Source: Geotrypetes seraphini (taxonomy: Eukaryota > Chordata > Amphibia > Gymnophiona > Dermophiidae). Taken from it: a stretch of DNA of 64,000 nucleotides. Both the position numbers and the translations under genes were made by a program. Every line of letters begins with the position of its first letter. Position 1 is the first letter of the stretch. This document shows positions 32,959 through 44,500 of the stretch, piece by piece. The notes under the pieces are model-generated. The model saw nothing but the letters and a program-made list of their open reading frames with translations. It did not search any database and had not been told where the DNA came from. The stretch covers positions 152,983,455 through 153,047,454 of the forward strand of contig NC_047091.1 of the NCBI RefSeq assembly GCF_902459505.1, given 5' to 3'.

Positions 32959-33908
32959 TCTATAATAATAATATGCTAAGCGCACATGCGCACTCTAATC
33001 CCGTGTTCCCTGAGTCCTGATCTGTCAGGATGTGGCCGGCAGAGTGTGCATGCGCGCTAAGGCGCATGAGGGAGGAGGCCACAGCGGCTTGAGGTGAAAG
33101 GCAATGCAGAGAGGAGGCCGCCGCGGCTTGAGGCTCCTGCAGGCTGCGGCAGGCCTTCCCGGTCTCCTAGCTGCGTACTCATGCCCCGATTGCCGGCGGT
33201 GTCATCTGTGGGGACTGACTGCTGGAACAGGGGCCTCCTGCCACTGCTAAATACTCTACTGGGTTGCAGAGACCCTGTCCCCGCGCAATGCCCCTTCCCC
33301 CTTCTGCCGAGGCTTCACAGAGCGGCCCTGGTGAGGGCAGATGCTAAAGGAGGGAAGAGGTGCTGATGGACGGGGGGGGCAGAAAAAGGAAGGGAGGCAT
33401 AGTGCGGGACAGGGGGAGCAGGGATGGACAGGGGAAGAGGTGCTGATGGACGGGGGCAGAAAAAGGAAGGGAGACGTACTGCTGGCAGGGGGAGCAGGGA
33501 TGCACAGGGGAAGAGGTGCTGATGGACATTGGGGGCAGAAAAAGGAAGGGAGGCGTACTGTTGGACAGGGAGAGCAGGAAAAAGGGGTTGATGGATAGGG
33601 GAAGAAGTGCTGATGGACAGGGGGGAGAAGAAAAATGAAGGGAGGCCTACTGCTGGAAAGGGGGAGCAGGAAAGAGGTAAAACAAAGGGAGAAGGGCTGC
33701 TGCTGGATAAGGGGAGCAGTGAAGGGGTAGTGGTGGACACAAGGGAGGTAAAAGAAAGGGAGAATGGACAGGAGGAGCAGGCAAGGGGTGGTGGTGGACA
33801 GCCAAGGAAAAAGAAAAAAATTAAGACAAAAATACAGAAAGCGGCTAAGGAGAGAGAAAAAGAAATAAAGACAGACACACACATATATTCTAGCACCTGT
33901 TAATGTAA
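32959..33908 (+). mobile_element. Helitron copy 3 with minisatellite cargo
   Basis: The 5' end A|TCTATAATAATAATATGC is like copy 2. The right end reads CTAGCACCTGTTAATGTAAC, the start of the Helitron 3' hairpin region with the terminal CTAG lost. Confidence 0.65.
33354..33700. repeat. Purine-rich minisatellite
   Basis: About four imperfect copies of an approximately 80-bp unit with GAAGAGGTGCTGATGGAC and GGCAGAAAAAGGAAGGGAGG. Frames on both strands are low-complexity. Confidence 0.8.
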
Positions 33909-36108
33909 CCCCTTCCATATTCTTTTCCTTTTGATCAACTAGAGAGCACCCACAAGTTAACCATATCCCTCACTCTTGTAGGTTAGAGAGCTGCTTGGAA
34001 GAAATACAACATAACCTATCCAAGATACATACTGTCCAGGAAAGGAAACTAAAACACAACAGTAGATAAACGTCAATTATTTAGCACTCTCCAGACCAGT
34101 AGAGGTTAACTTTACGAATGGGTATATATCTAATCCCTCAGTCTTCTTTCAGTCTCCAGCAGGTGTTGAGTGATCTGTACCCATCTCTCTTGGTAGGGCT
34201 GTTGGAATTTGTTTAGGGGTTTATTGTCCCTGTTTTTGGCCGGACGGAGCTTGGTCGGGCCCTGTTTGGGGGTCCGTCCGACCTCGGGGGTGTCAAACCC
34301 GGCGGGTCACGAGCGGGGTCCCTCCCCCCACTTCCTCCACCTCCCCACATTTTTTTAGAGGAGCCTCAGCAGTAAGCCTTGCCCCCTAAGTCAAGCAAGG
34401 CATATTGCTTCGAGAGCCTGTGGAGTCTGTTCTGTAAAAAAAAAAAAAAAAAAAATCCTGAGGTAGTGCTGGTCTGAAGGGTTGTTTCCCTTTAAGAAAA
34501 CTGTATTTTACTGTATTTTTTCATGTAACCAGCACTTTTTTTATAGCTAGGTCGCGTATGGAGCAATTGTGCCCTTCTCCGGGGGAGTAGGACACAAATG
34601 AGTCCAGCCGCGAGGCACTCGCGGCCGGCCTGAACTCGGCGGTTTGGGTCGGTGAGGTGGTGGAGCTCCGTCGGCAGCGGCTGCAGGCGCCCAGAGCTCC
34701 CCGCCGATGGTGCCTCGCGAGTCGGCTTGGAGCAGTGGGGAAGCCCGGTCTTCCACAACCGCCCACGGAGGGATTCCCCGAAGGATTCCCTCTCAGCTGA
34801 TTTTTTGACAGCTGATGCCGACTTGCCTGTCTTAGCGGCTGAGACTGTTCAGTCTTCTCAGCCGCTACAGGCCATGGAGGGAGCATTTTTGGCGGGAACT
34901 TCGCCATTTTCTTTGTCTGGCCCCTCCATTTTGTCTGCAACCTCAGGTGACCTTCCCCCTGTATGGCGAACACAGGGGCAGGTTTCAGCATGGACCCCTG
35001 CTGGGGCAGGGAGTCCCTGGGGACCCCCAGGGGTTTTTTGCCCCCAATTTATTTTCTTTCTTTGTGCGGACTTTTGGGGGTCCCACGTGCGCCTGGGGGG
35101 TTTCGGGGGGGGGTTTCCCTCCGCGCCCCCTATGGCTTTGCCTCCCTCTTTTCGTTTGGCGTCCCCTCTTCCTCCTCCCTCATCCAAGCGCCCGCGGGGG
35201 GGCTTGGATTGCGAATTGGTGGGCGGAGGAGCGTGTTGGCCTGGTTGAGGACCTGGCTGCTTTGGCGGGCTTCCAGGATCCTCTAGAGGGGACGCCTGTT
35301 GGCAGCGGGGCGGCGGGTTTCCCGTCTTCCAGAGCAGATGCGTCCGTGGTGCGCTTTTTTTTTTATTCAGAGGGATGAGCTTTTAGACCTGTGTAGCAGG
35401 TCTCCTTGGTGCTGCATTTTTGCAGTGGCGCCGCCGGAGACCCCGCGTATGGGGGCCCCTCTGCTTCAGGGGGTCTGTCCTGGTTCCCGCTCTTTTCCTG
35501 TGCGTCAGGATTTGCGGGATTTTGTGTTGGCGCAGTGGCCTATGGGCGCAGTTTCGTTTGGTGTGCGCCTTGGCTCTTGGGTATCCCGTCCCGGAGGGAG
35601 GTAGGGCTACCTTAATTTCGCCAATGGGGAACGCGGTGGTCTCGGCACTTCCTAAGCGGCATACCGTGCCTGTTATGGACGGTTCTGCTCTTAGGGTCTC
35701 GGAGGCGCGTGCGTTAGAGACTCTTCTTAAGTATGATTTTGATGTCTCTGCCTTTGGGGTCCAGGCGGCTGTTTGTGGGGAGCTAGTCGCTCGCGCCGTG
35801 TTTCGGTGGGCTGAGCGTGTCCTGGATCGGGAGTCTGATGACTGGTCTCTAGTGGATCAGGAGGTAGCGAAGATTGCGATGGCTGCCTCGTTCCTCTCAG
35901 ATGCTCTTTATGACTTGGTGCGGATTTCGGCTAAGTCTATGGCATGGCCGCGCGGCGTATTTTGTGGCTGCGCGCTTGGGCGGCGGATTCTGCGTCTAAA
36001 GCTAAGTTTACTAAAGTTCCCTTTAGGGGGTCTTTTTGTTTGGAGAGGAATTAGATGAGTTGATTCAGACTCTGACGGACTCGAAGGTGCCCCGTCTGCC
36101 TGAGGACC

Positions 36109-38064
36109 GTGCCCGCCCTGCGTCTAGGTGTGGGGCTGCCCGGGGGCGTTTGCGGGAATTTCGCAAGTATCGCCCGGGGCGTGGGGCTGCTTCTTTCCCG
36201 GCTCAGGGTTTTTCCCGGGGTCGGTTCTTCCAGCGCATGCAGCCCTTTCGGGGGGCCCGTCGGGGGGCAGGGAATCCCTCCGCCGGTTCCCCCGCTTCCC
36301 GTCCTGCGCAATGACTCCTTGCCGGCGCCCCCTTTGGTTCCGGTGGGGGCCCGGCTGCGCAAATTTTTCCCCAAATGGGCCGAGATCGCGTCCGATCAGT
36401 GGGTCCTTGAGGTGGTGCGGGACGGTTACGCTCTGGAGTTTACCCGCTCTCTGCCGGACCTTTTCCTCGCTTCTCCATGTCAGACTCCATGGAAGACGCA
36501 GGCTTTTCGTCAGACCCTTCAGCGTTTGCTAGATCTCGAGGCAGTGGTGCCGGTGTCCCCTACGGAGTGGGGCACCGGCAGGTACTCCATTTACTTTGTG
36601 GTGGCCATAAAGGAGGGGACCTTTCGGCCCATCCTGGATTTGAAAGGGGTCAACAGAGCTCTCAAGATTCCGTCTTTCCGCATGGAAACGCTGCGGTCGG
36701 TCATTCTGGCGGTTCAGCCGGGGGAGTTTCTTACGTCTCTCGATCTGACGGAGGCCTACTTGCAGGTTCCAATTCGGGCCTCTCATCAGCGCTTCCTTCG
36801 CTTTGCGATCTTGGGGCGGCACTTTCAGTTCTGTGCGCTTCCCTTTGGTCTGGCCACGGCTCCCCGGACGTTCACCAAGGTAATGGTGGTCGTCGCGGCA
36901 GCCTTGCGGTCGGTGGGCATCCTGGTTCACCCCTACCTGGACGACTGGTTGATTCGGGCAAAGTCGTTGCAGGAGAGCTCCCGGGTTACGGCTCGGGTGG
37001 TGGAGTTTCTCCGGTCGCTGGGCTGGGTGGTCAACCTTTCCAAGAGTCGGTTGGTCCCGGCTCAGCGTCTGGAGTGCCTTGGGGTTATGTTCGACATCTC
37101 CTTGGGGAAGGTCTTCCTTCCAGAGGCCCGGGTGAGCAAATTGCAATCTCAGATTCGCCTGCTTTTGGCGTCCCGGGGTCCTCGGGCGCGAGATTTCCTC
37201 CAAGTCCTGGGGTCAATGGCGGCGTCCCTGGACGTGGTGAGGTGGGCGCGGGCCCACATGCGTCCTCTTCAGTATGCTCTGCTCCGGAGGTGGTCTCCCC
37301 GGAGGCAAGATTTGGATGTTCCGGTTCCCCTGCGAGGCTTGGCGCGCTGCAGTCTGCGCTGGTGGCTCCGGACCCCTCACCTGGTTCAGGGGGTGGGTCT
37401 GGATCTCCCGCAGTGGACGGTGCTCCTTACGGATGCGAGTCTCCTCGGTTGGGGGGCTCAGTTTATGGGCCACTCAGCTCGGGGCACCTGGTCCGCGGAG
37501 GAGGCCTCCTGGTCGATCAACGGGTTGGAGACCAGAGCGGTCAGGCTGGCGCTGTTAGCTTTCCACTCCCTTTTGCTGGGCAAGTCGGTCAGAGTCCTGT
37601 CGGACAATGCCACGGCGGTGGCTTATGTCAATCGTCAGGGGGGCACCAAGAGCACTCCTGTGGCGCAGGAGGCGGCTCGGCTCATGGTTTGGGCGGAGTC
37701 CCATCTTCTGGACCTCTCGGCTTCTCATATAGCCGGGGTAGAAAATGTTCAGGCAGACTTCCTCAGTCGTCACTTCCTGGATCCAGGAGAGTGGTTTCTC
37801 GGCGCCGGAGCGTTTCGGTTGATAGTGCAAGATTGGGGGCAGCCCCTGATGGACCTGATGGCCACGAGTGGCAACGCCAAAGTGCCCCGCTTCTTCAGTC
37901 GTCGCAGGGAAGGGCTGGCCGAGGGTCTGGATGCTCTGGTCCAGCCGTGGCCAACGGAGGGGCTGTTGTATGTGTTCCCTCCTTGGCCGCTGGTGGGCAG
38001 AGTGCTTCTTCGCATTGTTCACCATCCGGGTTTGGTGGTGCTGGTGGCTCCGGATTGGCCTTGA
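36109..38064 (+). CDS. DIRS reverse transcriptase / RNase H (within element)
   Basis: An uninterrupted frame of 651 codons. Reverse transcriptase blocks include FRPILDLKGVNRALK, EFLTSLDLTEAYLQVPI, CALPFGLATAPRTFTKVM and the catalytic HPYLDDWLI. RNase H follows with LLTDASLLGWGAQF, LETRAV and LSDNATAVAYVNRQGG. Order and motifs are those of DIRS1-like pol. The upstream part of the frame overlaps gag, as DIRS ORFs do, so the true start is uncertain. Confidence 0.85.
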   Translation: MPALRLGVGLPGGVCGNFASIARGVGLLLSRLRVFPGVGSSSACSPFGGPVGGQGIPPPVPPLPVLRNDSLPAPPLVPVGARLRKFFPKWAEIASDQWVLEVVRDGYALEFTRSLPDLFLASPCQTPWKTQAFRQTLQRLLDLEAVVPVSPTEWGTGRYSIYFVVAIKEGTFRPILDLKGVNRALKIPSFRMETLRSVILAVQPGEFLTSLDLTEAYLQVPIRASHQRFLRFAILGRHFQFCALPFGLATAPRTFTKVMVVVAAALRSVGILVHPYLDDWLIRAKSLQESSRVTARVVEFLRSLGWVVNLSKSRLVPAQRLECLGVMFDISLGKVFLPEARVSKLQSQIRLLLASRGPRARDFLQVLGSMAASLDVVRWARAHMRPLQYALLRRWSPRRQDLDVPVPLRGLARCSLRWWLRTPHLVQGVGLDLPQWTVLLTDASLLGWGAQFMGHSARGTWSAEEASWSINGLETRAVRLALLAFHSLLLGKSVRVLSDNATAVAYVNRQGGTKSTPVAQEAARLMVWAESHLLDLSASHIAGVENVQADFLSRHFLDPGEWFLGAGAFRLIVQDWGQPLMDLMATSGNAKVPRFFSRRREGLAEGLDALVQPWPTEGLLYVFPPWPLVGRVLLRIVHHPGLVVLVAPDWP

Positions 38065-38247
38065 CGTCCGTGGTATGCGGATCTGGTGAGGCACCTGGTG
38101 GCGGTTCCTCTTCCTCTGCCTCTCTCGGACGACCTTCTGATGCAGGGTCCCATTCCCATGTTCGACCCGTCTCTCTTCTGTCTTACGGCGTGGCTCTTGA
38201 AAGGGGTCGCCTTAGCAAGAAGGGATATTCAGACAAGGTGATCGCTG

Positions 38248-39235
38248 TTGGGGTCCCGGAGGCTTTCTACCTCTCGGGCTTATGTGCGGGTTTGGCGTCT
38301 CTTTGAGGAATGGTGTCGGGCGCGGGGAGTGACCTCTTTTCGCGCTTCTCTGCCTAACATTCTAGAGTTCTTGCAGGATGGCCTGGATAGAGGCCTGGCT
38401 TGGTCTTCTCTCCGGGTTCATCTTGCGGCCCTGTCGGCCTTTCGAGGGTTGGTGTCAGGTCAGCGTTTATCGGCTCTTCCTGATGTGATTCGGTTTCTGC
38501 GGGCGGCCAAGTTGCTTAGGCCTCCCCTACGGCCCTCGGTTCCCTCTTGGGATCTTAATCTGGTTCTCTCTGTTTTGGTGCGCCCGCCTTTCGAGCCCTT
38601 GGACGACTGTTCTTTGAAGGACCTTACTTGGAAGGCGGTCTTTTTGGTGGCCATTACTTCTGCTAGGCGTATTTCTGAGCTGCAGGCTTTCTCTTGTAGG
38701 GCTCCCTTCTTGGAGTTGTCTAGGGAGCGGGTCGTCTTGCGGCCTGTTCCTTCCTTTCTGCCGAAGGTTGTTTCTCCTTTTCATGTCAATCAATCGGTGG
38801 TTCTCCCGGTCTTGGGTGGTCGGGAGGGCTCTTCTGAGCAACGGCAGCTGCGCAAGTTGGATGTCGGTCGGGTCCTTCGCTCTGATGTGCAGCGGACCCA
38901 GGAATTCCGGAAGTCCGATCATCTCTTTGTCCTCCTGGCTGGTCCTCGTCGGGGAGCTAGCGCTTCTAAGGCTACTATTGCGCGCTGGATCAAGGAGACG
39001 ATTGCTTCTGAAACAGCAGCCTGTTCCGGAGTTTCTCAAGGCTCATTCCACTCGGGGTCAGGCGGCTTCTTGGGCTGAGTCGTCGCTCGTGCCTCCGGTG
39101 GATATTTGTAAGGCTGCGGTTTGGTCCTCCTTGTATTCTTTTGTTAGACATTATCGGGTAGATGTTCAGGCGCGTCGGGACGCAGTGTTCGGTGAGCGTG
39201 TTCTGGTATCGGCCCTTCGGGGGTCCCGCCCGTGA
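38248..39235 (+). pseudogene. DIRS tyrosine recombinase region (within element)
   Basis: This encodes a phage-integrase-like recombinase that would insert the circular element DNA. Visible parts include TSRAYVRVWRLFEEWC (N-terminal core-binding), DLTWKAVFLVAITSARRISE (box with the first catalytic Arg) and, near the end, LYSFVRHYRVDVQARRDAVF. Fossil remnant; treated as not intact. Confidence 0.75.
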
Positions 39236-39242
39236 GAGGGAC

Positions 39243-39360
39243 TGCTTTGGTACGTCCCATTCGTAAAGTTAACCTCTACTGGTCTGGAGAGTGCTAAAGA
39301 AGGAGAAATTAGGTTCTTACCTGCTAATTTACTTTCTTTTAGCTTCTCCAGACCAGTAGA
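39243..39360. repeat. DIRS internal complementary region
   Basis: CTCTACTGGTCTGGAGAGTGCTAAAG complements the left end, and GGAGAAATTAGGTTCTTACC...CTTCTCCAGACC complements the right end. This fixes the element edges at about 34080 and 39807. Confidence 0.85.
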
Positions 39361-39812
39361 GGTCCCCACCCTGTCTGTTGTTGTTGTTGTTGTTGGGGCT
39401 GTTTTCGCGGGCAGTTTTTGTTTTTTGCTGCGGGTTCTAGTATTTTTCTAGGGCCGGGGAGAATTAAAGAACAGCGGCTGTGGCTCGGCTGGCTTAGCTG
39501 GCGAGCTGTGGGGACATTTTCCTTCGGGTATTTCTCCTCTGCATTTTCCAACAGCATTTGGGTATGTTATTTGTTACTCCTGTTCGGAGTATTGTTTTCT
39601 TCCTGTTTTCCAGTTCTTGGTTCTGCTTGGCTATTCGGCAGACTGAGGGAAATAGAGAAGGGAGGATAGTATATACTGTCCCAAAGTTTTGTTTTCAGTC
39701 TCCACCTGCTGGTCATGATTAGATATATACCCATTCGTAAAGTTAACCTCTACTGGTCTGGAGAAGCTAAAAGAAAGTAAATTAGCAGGTAAGAACCTAA
39801 TTTCTCCATACA

Positions 39813-39838
39813 ATGCCCCGAAAGGGGGGAAATGCGTC
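39813..39838 (+). ncRNA. Second hammerhead-like fragment, degraded
   Basis: ATGCCCCGAAAGGGGGGAAATGCGTC resembles stem II (GCCCC-GAAA-GGGG), the GAAA core and GCGTC cleavage end of hammerhead motifs in retroelement repeats. The CTGANGA core is absent: the DIRS element ends 5 bases upstream. Weak. Confidence 0.25.
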
Positions 39839-40059
39839 AATAAGCCATCAATGGGGAATGCCCCCTGTACAGAAGGCATGAAAAGATTATAAAGAAGTCA
39901 CCCTCCTGGAGCTAACCAGGGCTGCAATAACATTTTTGAAATATGGACCAAACTCCCCCATCCCCCCAACCAACCATTCCATCCCACGCAGAACATAATA
40001 GCCTCATCATGCATACACCAATCATACTAGCTTGAGAGCAATCAAGTAGTACCAACAAG

Positions 40060-41394
40060 GTGAGACCCAATAGGTTAGATCCCGGAAGTCCCTCAGGGCA
40101 GAGTCAGAGCATAATCTGGTCTAAATGGAACTCTCTTACAGAATCCACTTACCACTTTTTAGCGCCAGTTACTACTAAACAGATTACTGAAGCTCAGAAT
40201 GCACCATGGTTCTTACCCTCTCACAGGATCTTAAAACAAAATTGTAGAAAGTTAGAAAAGAAATGGAAAAAATCCCACTCTGACTCAGATAAGTCAATCT
40301 GGCGAAGTGCACTTAGATCTTATAATCTTGAACTCAGGAAAGCAAGAAAATCTTATTATGGCTGTAAAATAGTTAAGTCTCCCAATCAGTACTCTTTTCA
40401 AGCTTTGGTGCTCGTTGACCAATATCATATCTAAAACTGATCATCTTTCATCTCCCTCTGCGGAAACTTTAGCTTGTTTTTTTCAAGATAAAATCTCTCT
40501 TATCAGACATTCTTTTCCTACAACTGAAATCAATTTTTCTTTTGTTTATTGCAAAAATTCTATAGAGGGAATTCCAACTGACCGCTTTAGTTTCTGAATC
40601 TCAAATTCTCAGATTATGTGAAAGGATGAGTAAATGTAAATGCTTGCTGGATCCTTTTCCATCCAATTTATTCACTAATATACCTCCTCAAGCTACTACA
40701 TGGTTGACCACTTTACTTAATCTTTCTCTGGAAACAGGTTATTTTTCACATTATATGGGCCAAGTAACACTTTTATCTCTTAAAAAAAGACGATCTAGAT
40801 CCTTCTGTTTCTTCTCATTATCGCCCAATTACTAACATACTTATACTGACAAAAATTTTAGAATCAATTGTAGCTAATCAACTTACTGACTACCTAGATA
40901 AATTCTCCCTTCTCCAGCCATTTTAACATGGATTCCGTTCCAATTTTAGTACCAAAACCCTATTGATTTCTCTCCTTCCTAAAATCCAACAAATTCAATC
41001 CCAAAACAAATATTCCATCTTACTCCAATTTGATCTGTCTGCAGCATTTAATGTGGTTCACCACGATATCCTTCTTCAGCTGCTTTCAGATATAGGTCTC
41101 CACCAAGTAGTCCTGGACTGGTTCTATAGATTTCTTTTGTGCCGTTCCTATTCAGTGAACCTTGAAGGTAAATCATCTGCTTCATGGCAACCTTCCTGTG
41201 GAGTTCCTCAAGGCTCTCCACTTTCACCGATATTATTTAACCTCTATATGACCACTCTTAATATTTTTAAGTTGTCTACTTGTGAAACCTTACTCACGTA
41301 TGCTGATGACATTTTTATCCTGATAGAGATAGATCCGGATACTACTGATTTAGGCCCGGATTCTGTATAGGACGCTGGTCCGGGCATCCTATAC
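40060..41394 (+). mobile_element. L2-like LINE, truncated by an L1 insertion
   Basis: The plus strand carries linker (NAPWFLPSHRILKQNCRKLE) and RT blocks (ILLQFDLSAAFNVVHHDILL, CGVPQGSPLSPILFNLYM, LLTYADDIFILI, with the YADD catalytic site). Sequence stops soon after, where the L1 begins. Same family as 24481-26700. Several frameshifts upstream of the RT. Confidence 0.8.
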
Positions 41395-41552
41395 AAGGCA
41401 GCAGTGTGTGTCTGTATCTCATAAGTAGCTATCTCCCGCATTTTCTGGAGCCACTGAGGGAAGGAGGCTGGCGCCGCCTCCGCCCAATGTAGTAACAAAA
41501 GCTTTTTTACCAACAGAAGTGCAGTATATAAAAACTTCTGGTGGGGCAAGGC

Positions 41553-41572
41553 AACCCCCCCCCCCCCCCCCC
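41553..41572. repeat. Poly-C run
   Basis: Twenty or so consecutive C within L1 ORF2 sequence; it disrupts the frame and may be a sequencing-length-uncertain site. Confidence 0.8.
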
Positions 41573-44500
41573 AAGATACTGCCCTCTGATCCCCTAGTAG
41601 CCGTAAACCGTAATTCTGGGGCACTAGCCGACCAATCAGGTCATCCAGGAAGGGGAGAACCCGGAGCCAGAGAGCCACATGAGAGCATTCCAGAAACATG
41701 TGTACCAGCATGCCCATGGCCCTCTGGCAGTGAGAGCAGAGTGCGTCATCCCAAAGGCCCTTATCTGTACCCCTGGCTCTAGAAATGTAAGCATGGTGCA
41801 GGATTTTGAATTGCATCTCCCTAAGGTCTGTAGATCCAACTAGCTGAAAGAGATTAGCAAAAAGGTCCAAAAAGTGGGTGCTAGTATAGTCAACGGCCAG
41901 ATCCTGACACCACTGAGCAGCCACCCAAGCTAATCAGGGGGCTGGGAGGGCTGTCTTAAGGACTCTATACCAAGTGGCTAAAGTGCTCATCTGAGGAGGT
42001 AACATAGCCAGGTGGGCATCCAGCCGACCCAGAGACCACTGTTCCCCCGTCTGTGTGATAAGGAAAAATAATAGTGCCTCACTTGTAAGTAGGCCCAGAA
42101 CTGTGTAGCAGGGAGCTCCCATCGGGACTGTAGCTGTGCAAAAGTGGAGAAGACCCCTGTACCCCCCTCAGATAGATGCCTCAGGCTGACACACCCCCAG
42201 GACTCCCACATGCGAAACCCCGAAGTATCCATCCCTGGGAGAAAGTCCACATTCCCCACCTGGGGCAAGAAAGGAGAGGCCTACGGAGATCAATGCTGTG
42301 TCCTCCACCATCACTGCCACATCTGGCGTATATGTCTCAAAAATTGAAACTCTGAATCAGCTCCCGGCAAGGCCCGTGGTTGCACGTGCAATAAGGATAA
42401 GAAGGAATGAGGAGCACACTGGGTGGGGAGTATTTATAGTGTCCCGATATACCTCATGCACGAACCGCAACTGCGAAGCTACATTGTACAATCAAATATC
42501 CGGTAAGTTCAGGCCACCCAGCCGTTTGTCCAGGGTCAAGGTGGCGAAACTAATCCGAGCCGCTTTATTACGCCAGAGAAAAGAAACAAGGATGGATTTA
42601 AAGGCTCATTCATCCTTAGTATTGATCCACAGAGGAACGGTTTGTAGTGGGTAGAGAAGCTTTGGCAATACAACCATCTTGAACAACGCCACTCTGCCCC
42701 AAAGGGAGAGCGACAAGTCCTTCCATTTCACACAGAGTTTGCATATAGCTTCGATGTGATGAAGAACATTATACTGATACATGAGTTTAGGTTGGACACT
42801 CAAATAGACCCCCAGGTATTGCATCGGTTTCTGGACAGGGGATACTGGGAGATCATGCTTAGTGGAGGCCAGGGGCAGTAATTCAGATTTGGTACAATTA
42901 ACTCAGAGGCCTGAAATGGACCCAAAGTCCTGGACAATAGTGAGAGCCACCGGTAAGTGCAAGTGGGACTGTTCTAAATGTGACAGTATGTCTTCTGTGA
43001 ACAGGTTAATCCGGCTCTCCCTTGCTCCAACTTTAATACCCAGAATAGTGGGGTCTGATCAGATCTTCACTGCCAGTGGTTCAATAACCAGCAGAAAAAT
43101 GAGAGGGGACAGTGGGCAACTCTGGCGTGTGCCCCTTTCTAGTGGGAAAGGCAGAGTGAGGTGGCTGTTAACTAGGAGCCTAGCCTGGGGTAAAAAATAT
43201 AAACTGAGTACCCACTCCTAAAAAGTGTCCTCCAACCCGTAGCGACCTATGACCCAAAAAAAGATAAGACCAGGAAATGCTATTGAATGCCTTTTCCATG
43301 TCCAGACCCATGATGGCCACCCTATTGTCACCCCCCCCCCTCCTAGAGTAAATAGCCATCAGTGCTCTGGTGAGATTCATTGAGGTGTATCTCCCCGGTA
43401 CAAAACCGACGATCTTCATGGATAAGAAGATGCAAAAAGACATTCAGATGTTTAGCAAGCAGTGCTATGAGTAACTTGGCGTCTTGATTAAGAAGCGATA
43501 TGGGCCTATAGGAACCCACCTGAGAGGGTATTTGCCTGGCTTGGGTAATAAGACAACATGGGCCATATTATATCTATCATGCCCTTCTGAGAGTGCAAAG
43601 GATTATAGGCCGCTACCATGGATGAGGAGATACCATCAGCTAGAATCTTATAGTATTCAGGTCCATAGCCATCAGGTCCGGGGGATTTAGTTAGTTTGAG
43701 CACCTTGATACCCATCTCTATCTCAAGGCGAGTAATGGGGGCGTTCAAATCCTGAATCTGGTCTAGAGTGAGTTTAGGAAGTAAGATGTTCTGAAAGAAA
43801 GCATCCTGGTCTGACTCAGCATAGGGCCTTTGGGCATAAAGGGTTCGCTAATAATTCACAAATTACTGATGAATTTGGGTTTCTTTCGTGTATGTGCGCC
43901 CTTGTGTGTCTTTGCGCTTACGATAAGGATAGACTAATTGCGCTAGCAACCTACCGGCCTTCCTCCCCCCAGCGATGAAGTTTATAGTGACGGCAGTATA
44001 GCTCCTGCTCAGCTCGCTTTGTGAAAATCGCATCGACCTGTTGTCTAAGAGTGCACACTGAGTCGATCTGCATCCGACAAGCTCCCCTGGTGGCACCTTC
44101 GCAGCTGCTGTAGCTCTCCAGACAGTGCCAACAGCTCTGCTTCCTGTTTTCTTTTCTTTCCAGAGATGTAGGCTATAATGAAGCCTCACAAGACCACCTT
44201 GGATGCTTCCCAGAAGAGGCCCGGATCTAGATCAGGTGTGTAATTAGTACCATAATAGTCCGACCACTTATCTCGCAGGTACTTATGGAAAGTAAGGGCC
44301 TTATATAGATAACCCAGGAAGCGCCAGGCCACTCTGAGGGATCTGCTGCTATCTGGAGAGAGAGCACCACGGGGGAATGGTCAGATAGGGGGACCTATTA
44401 TTATTATTATTCATCTCCACCACTACAGGCAGCAGAGAGGGGGACAGCAGGAAGTAATCGAGGCAGGTATAAAGATCGTGTGGTGTAGAGAAGAAGGTGT

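Larger units (their letters stand above)
34080..39807 (+). mobile_element. DIRS-family retrotransposon, best preserved copy
   Basis: 5.7 kb, in RILPL2 intron 2. Inverted terminal repeats at 34080-34165 and about 39696-39807 share CTCCAGACCAGTAGAGGTTAAC. The internal complementary region at 39243-39360 carries, back to back, the complements of both outer ends. Parts in order are a gag-like region (about 34650-36310), overlapping reverse transcriptase/RNase H (36109-38064) and a tyrosine recombinase (38248-39235). No target duplication, as expected for recombinase-mediated insertion. It looks nearly whole, with only a few breaks, so it is much younger than the other DIRS copies here. Confidence 0.9.

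Noticed and set aside
33256-33918. 220- and 193-residue minus-strand frames and matching plus-strand frames
   Set aside because: Low-complexity translation of the minisatellite inside Helitron copy 3.
36477-38306. A 609-residue Gly/Ser-rich frame
   Set aside because: It overlaps the DIRS reverse transcriptase frame in another phase; high GC creates the open shadow frame. No domain motifs.
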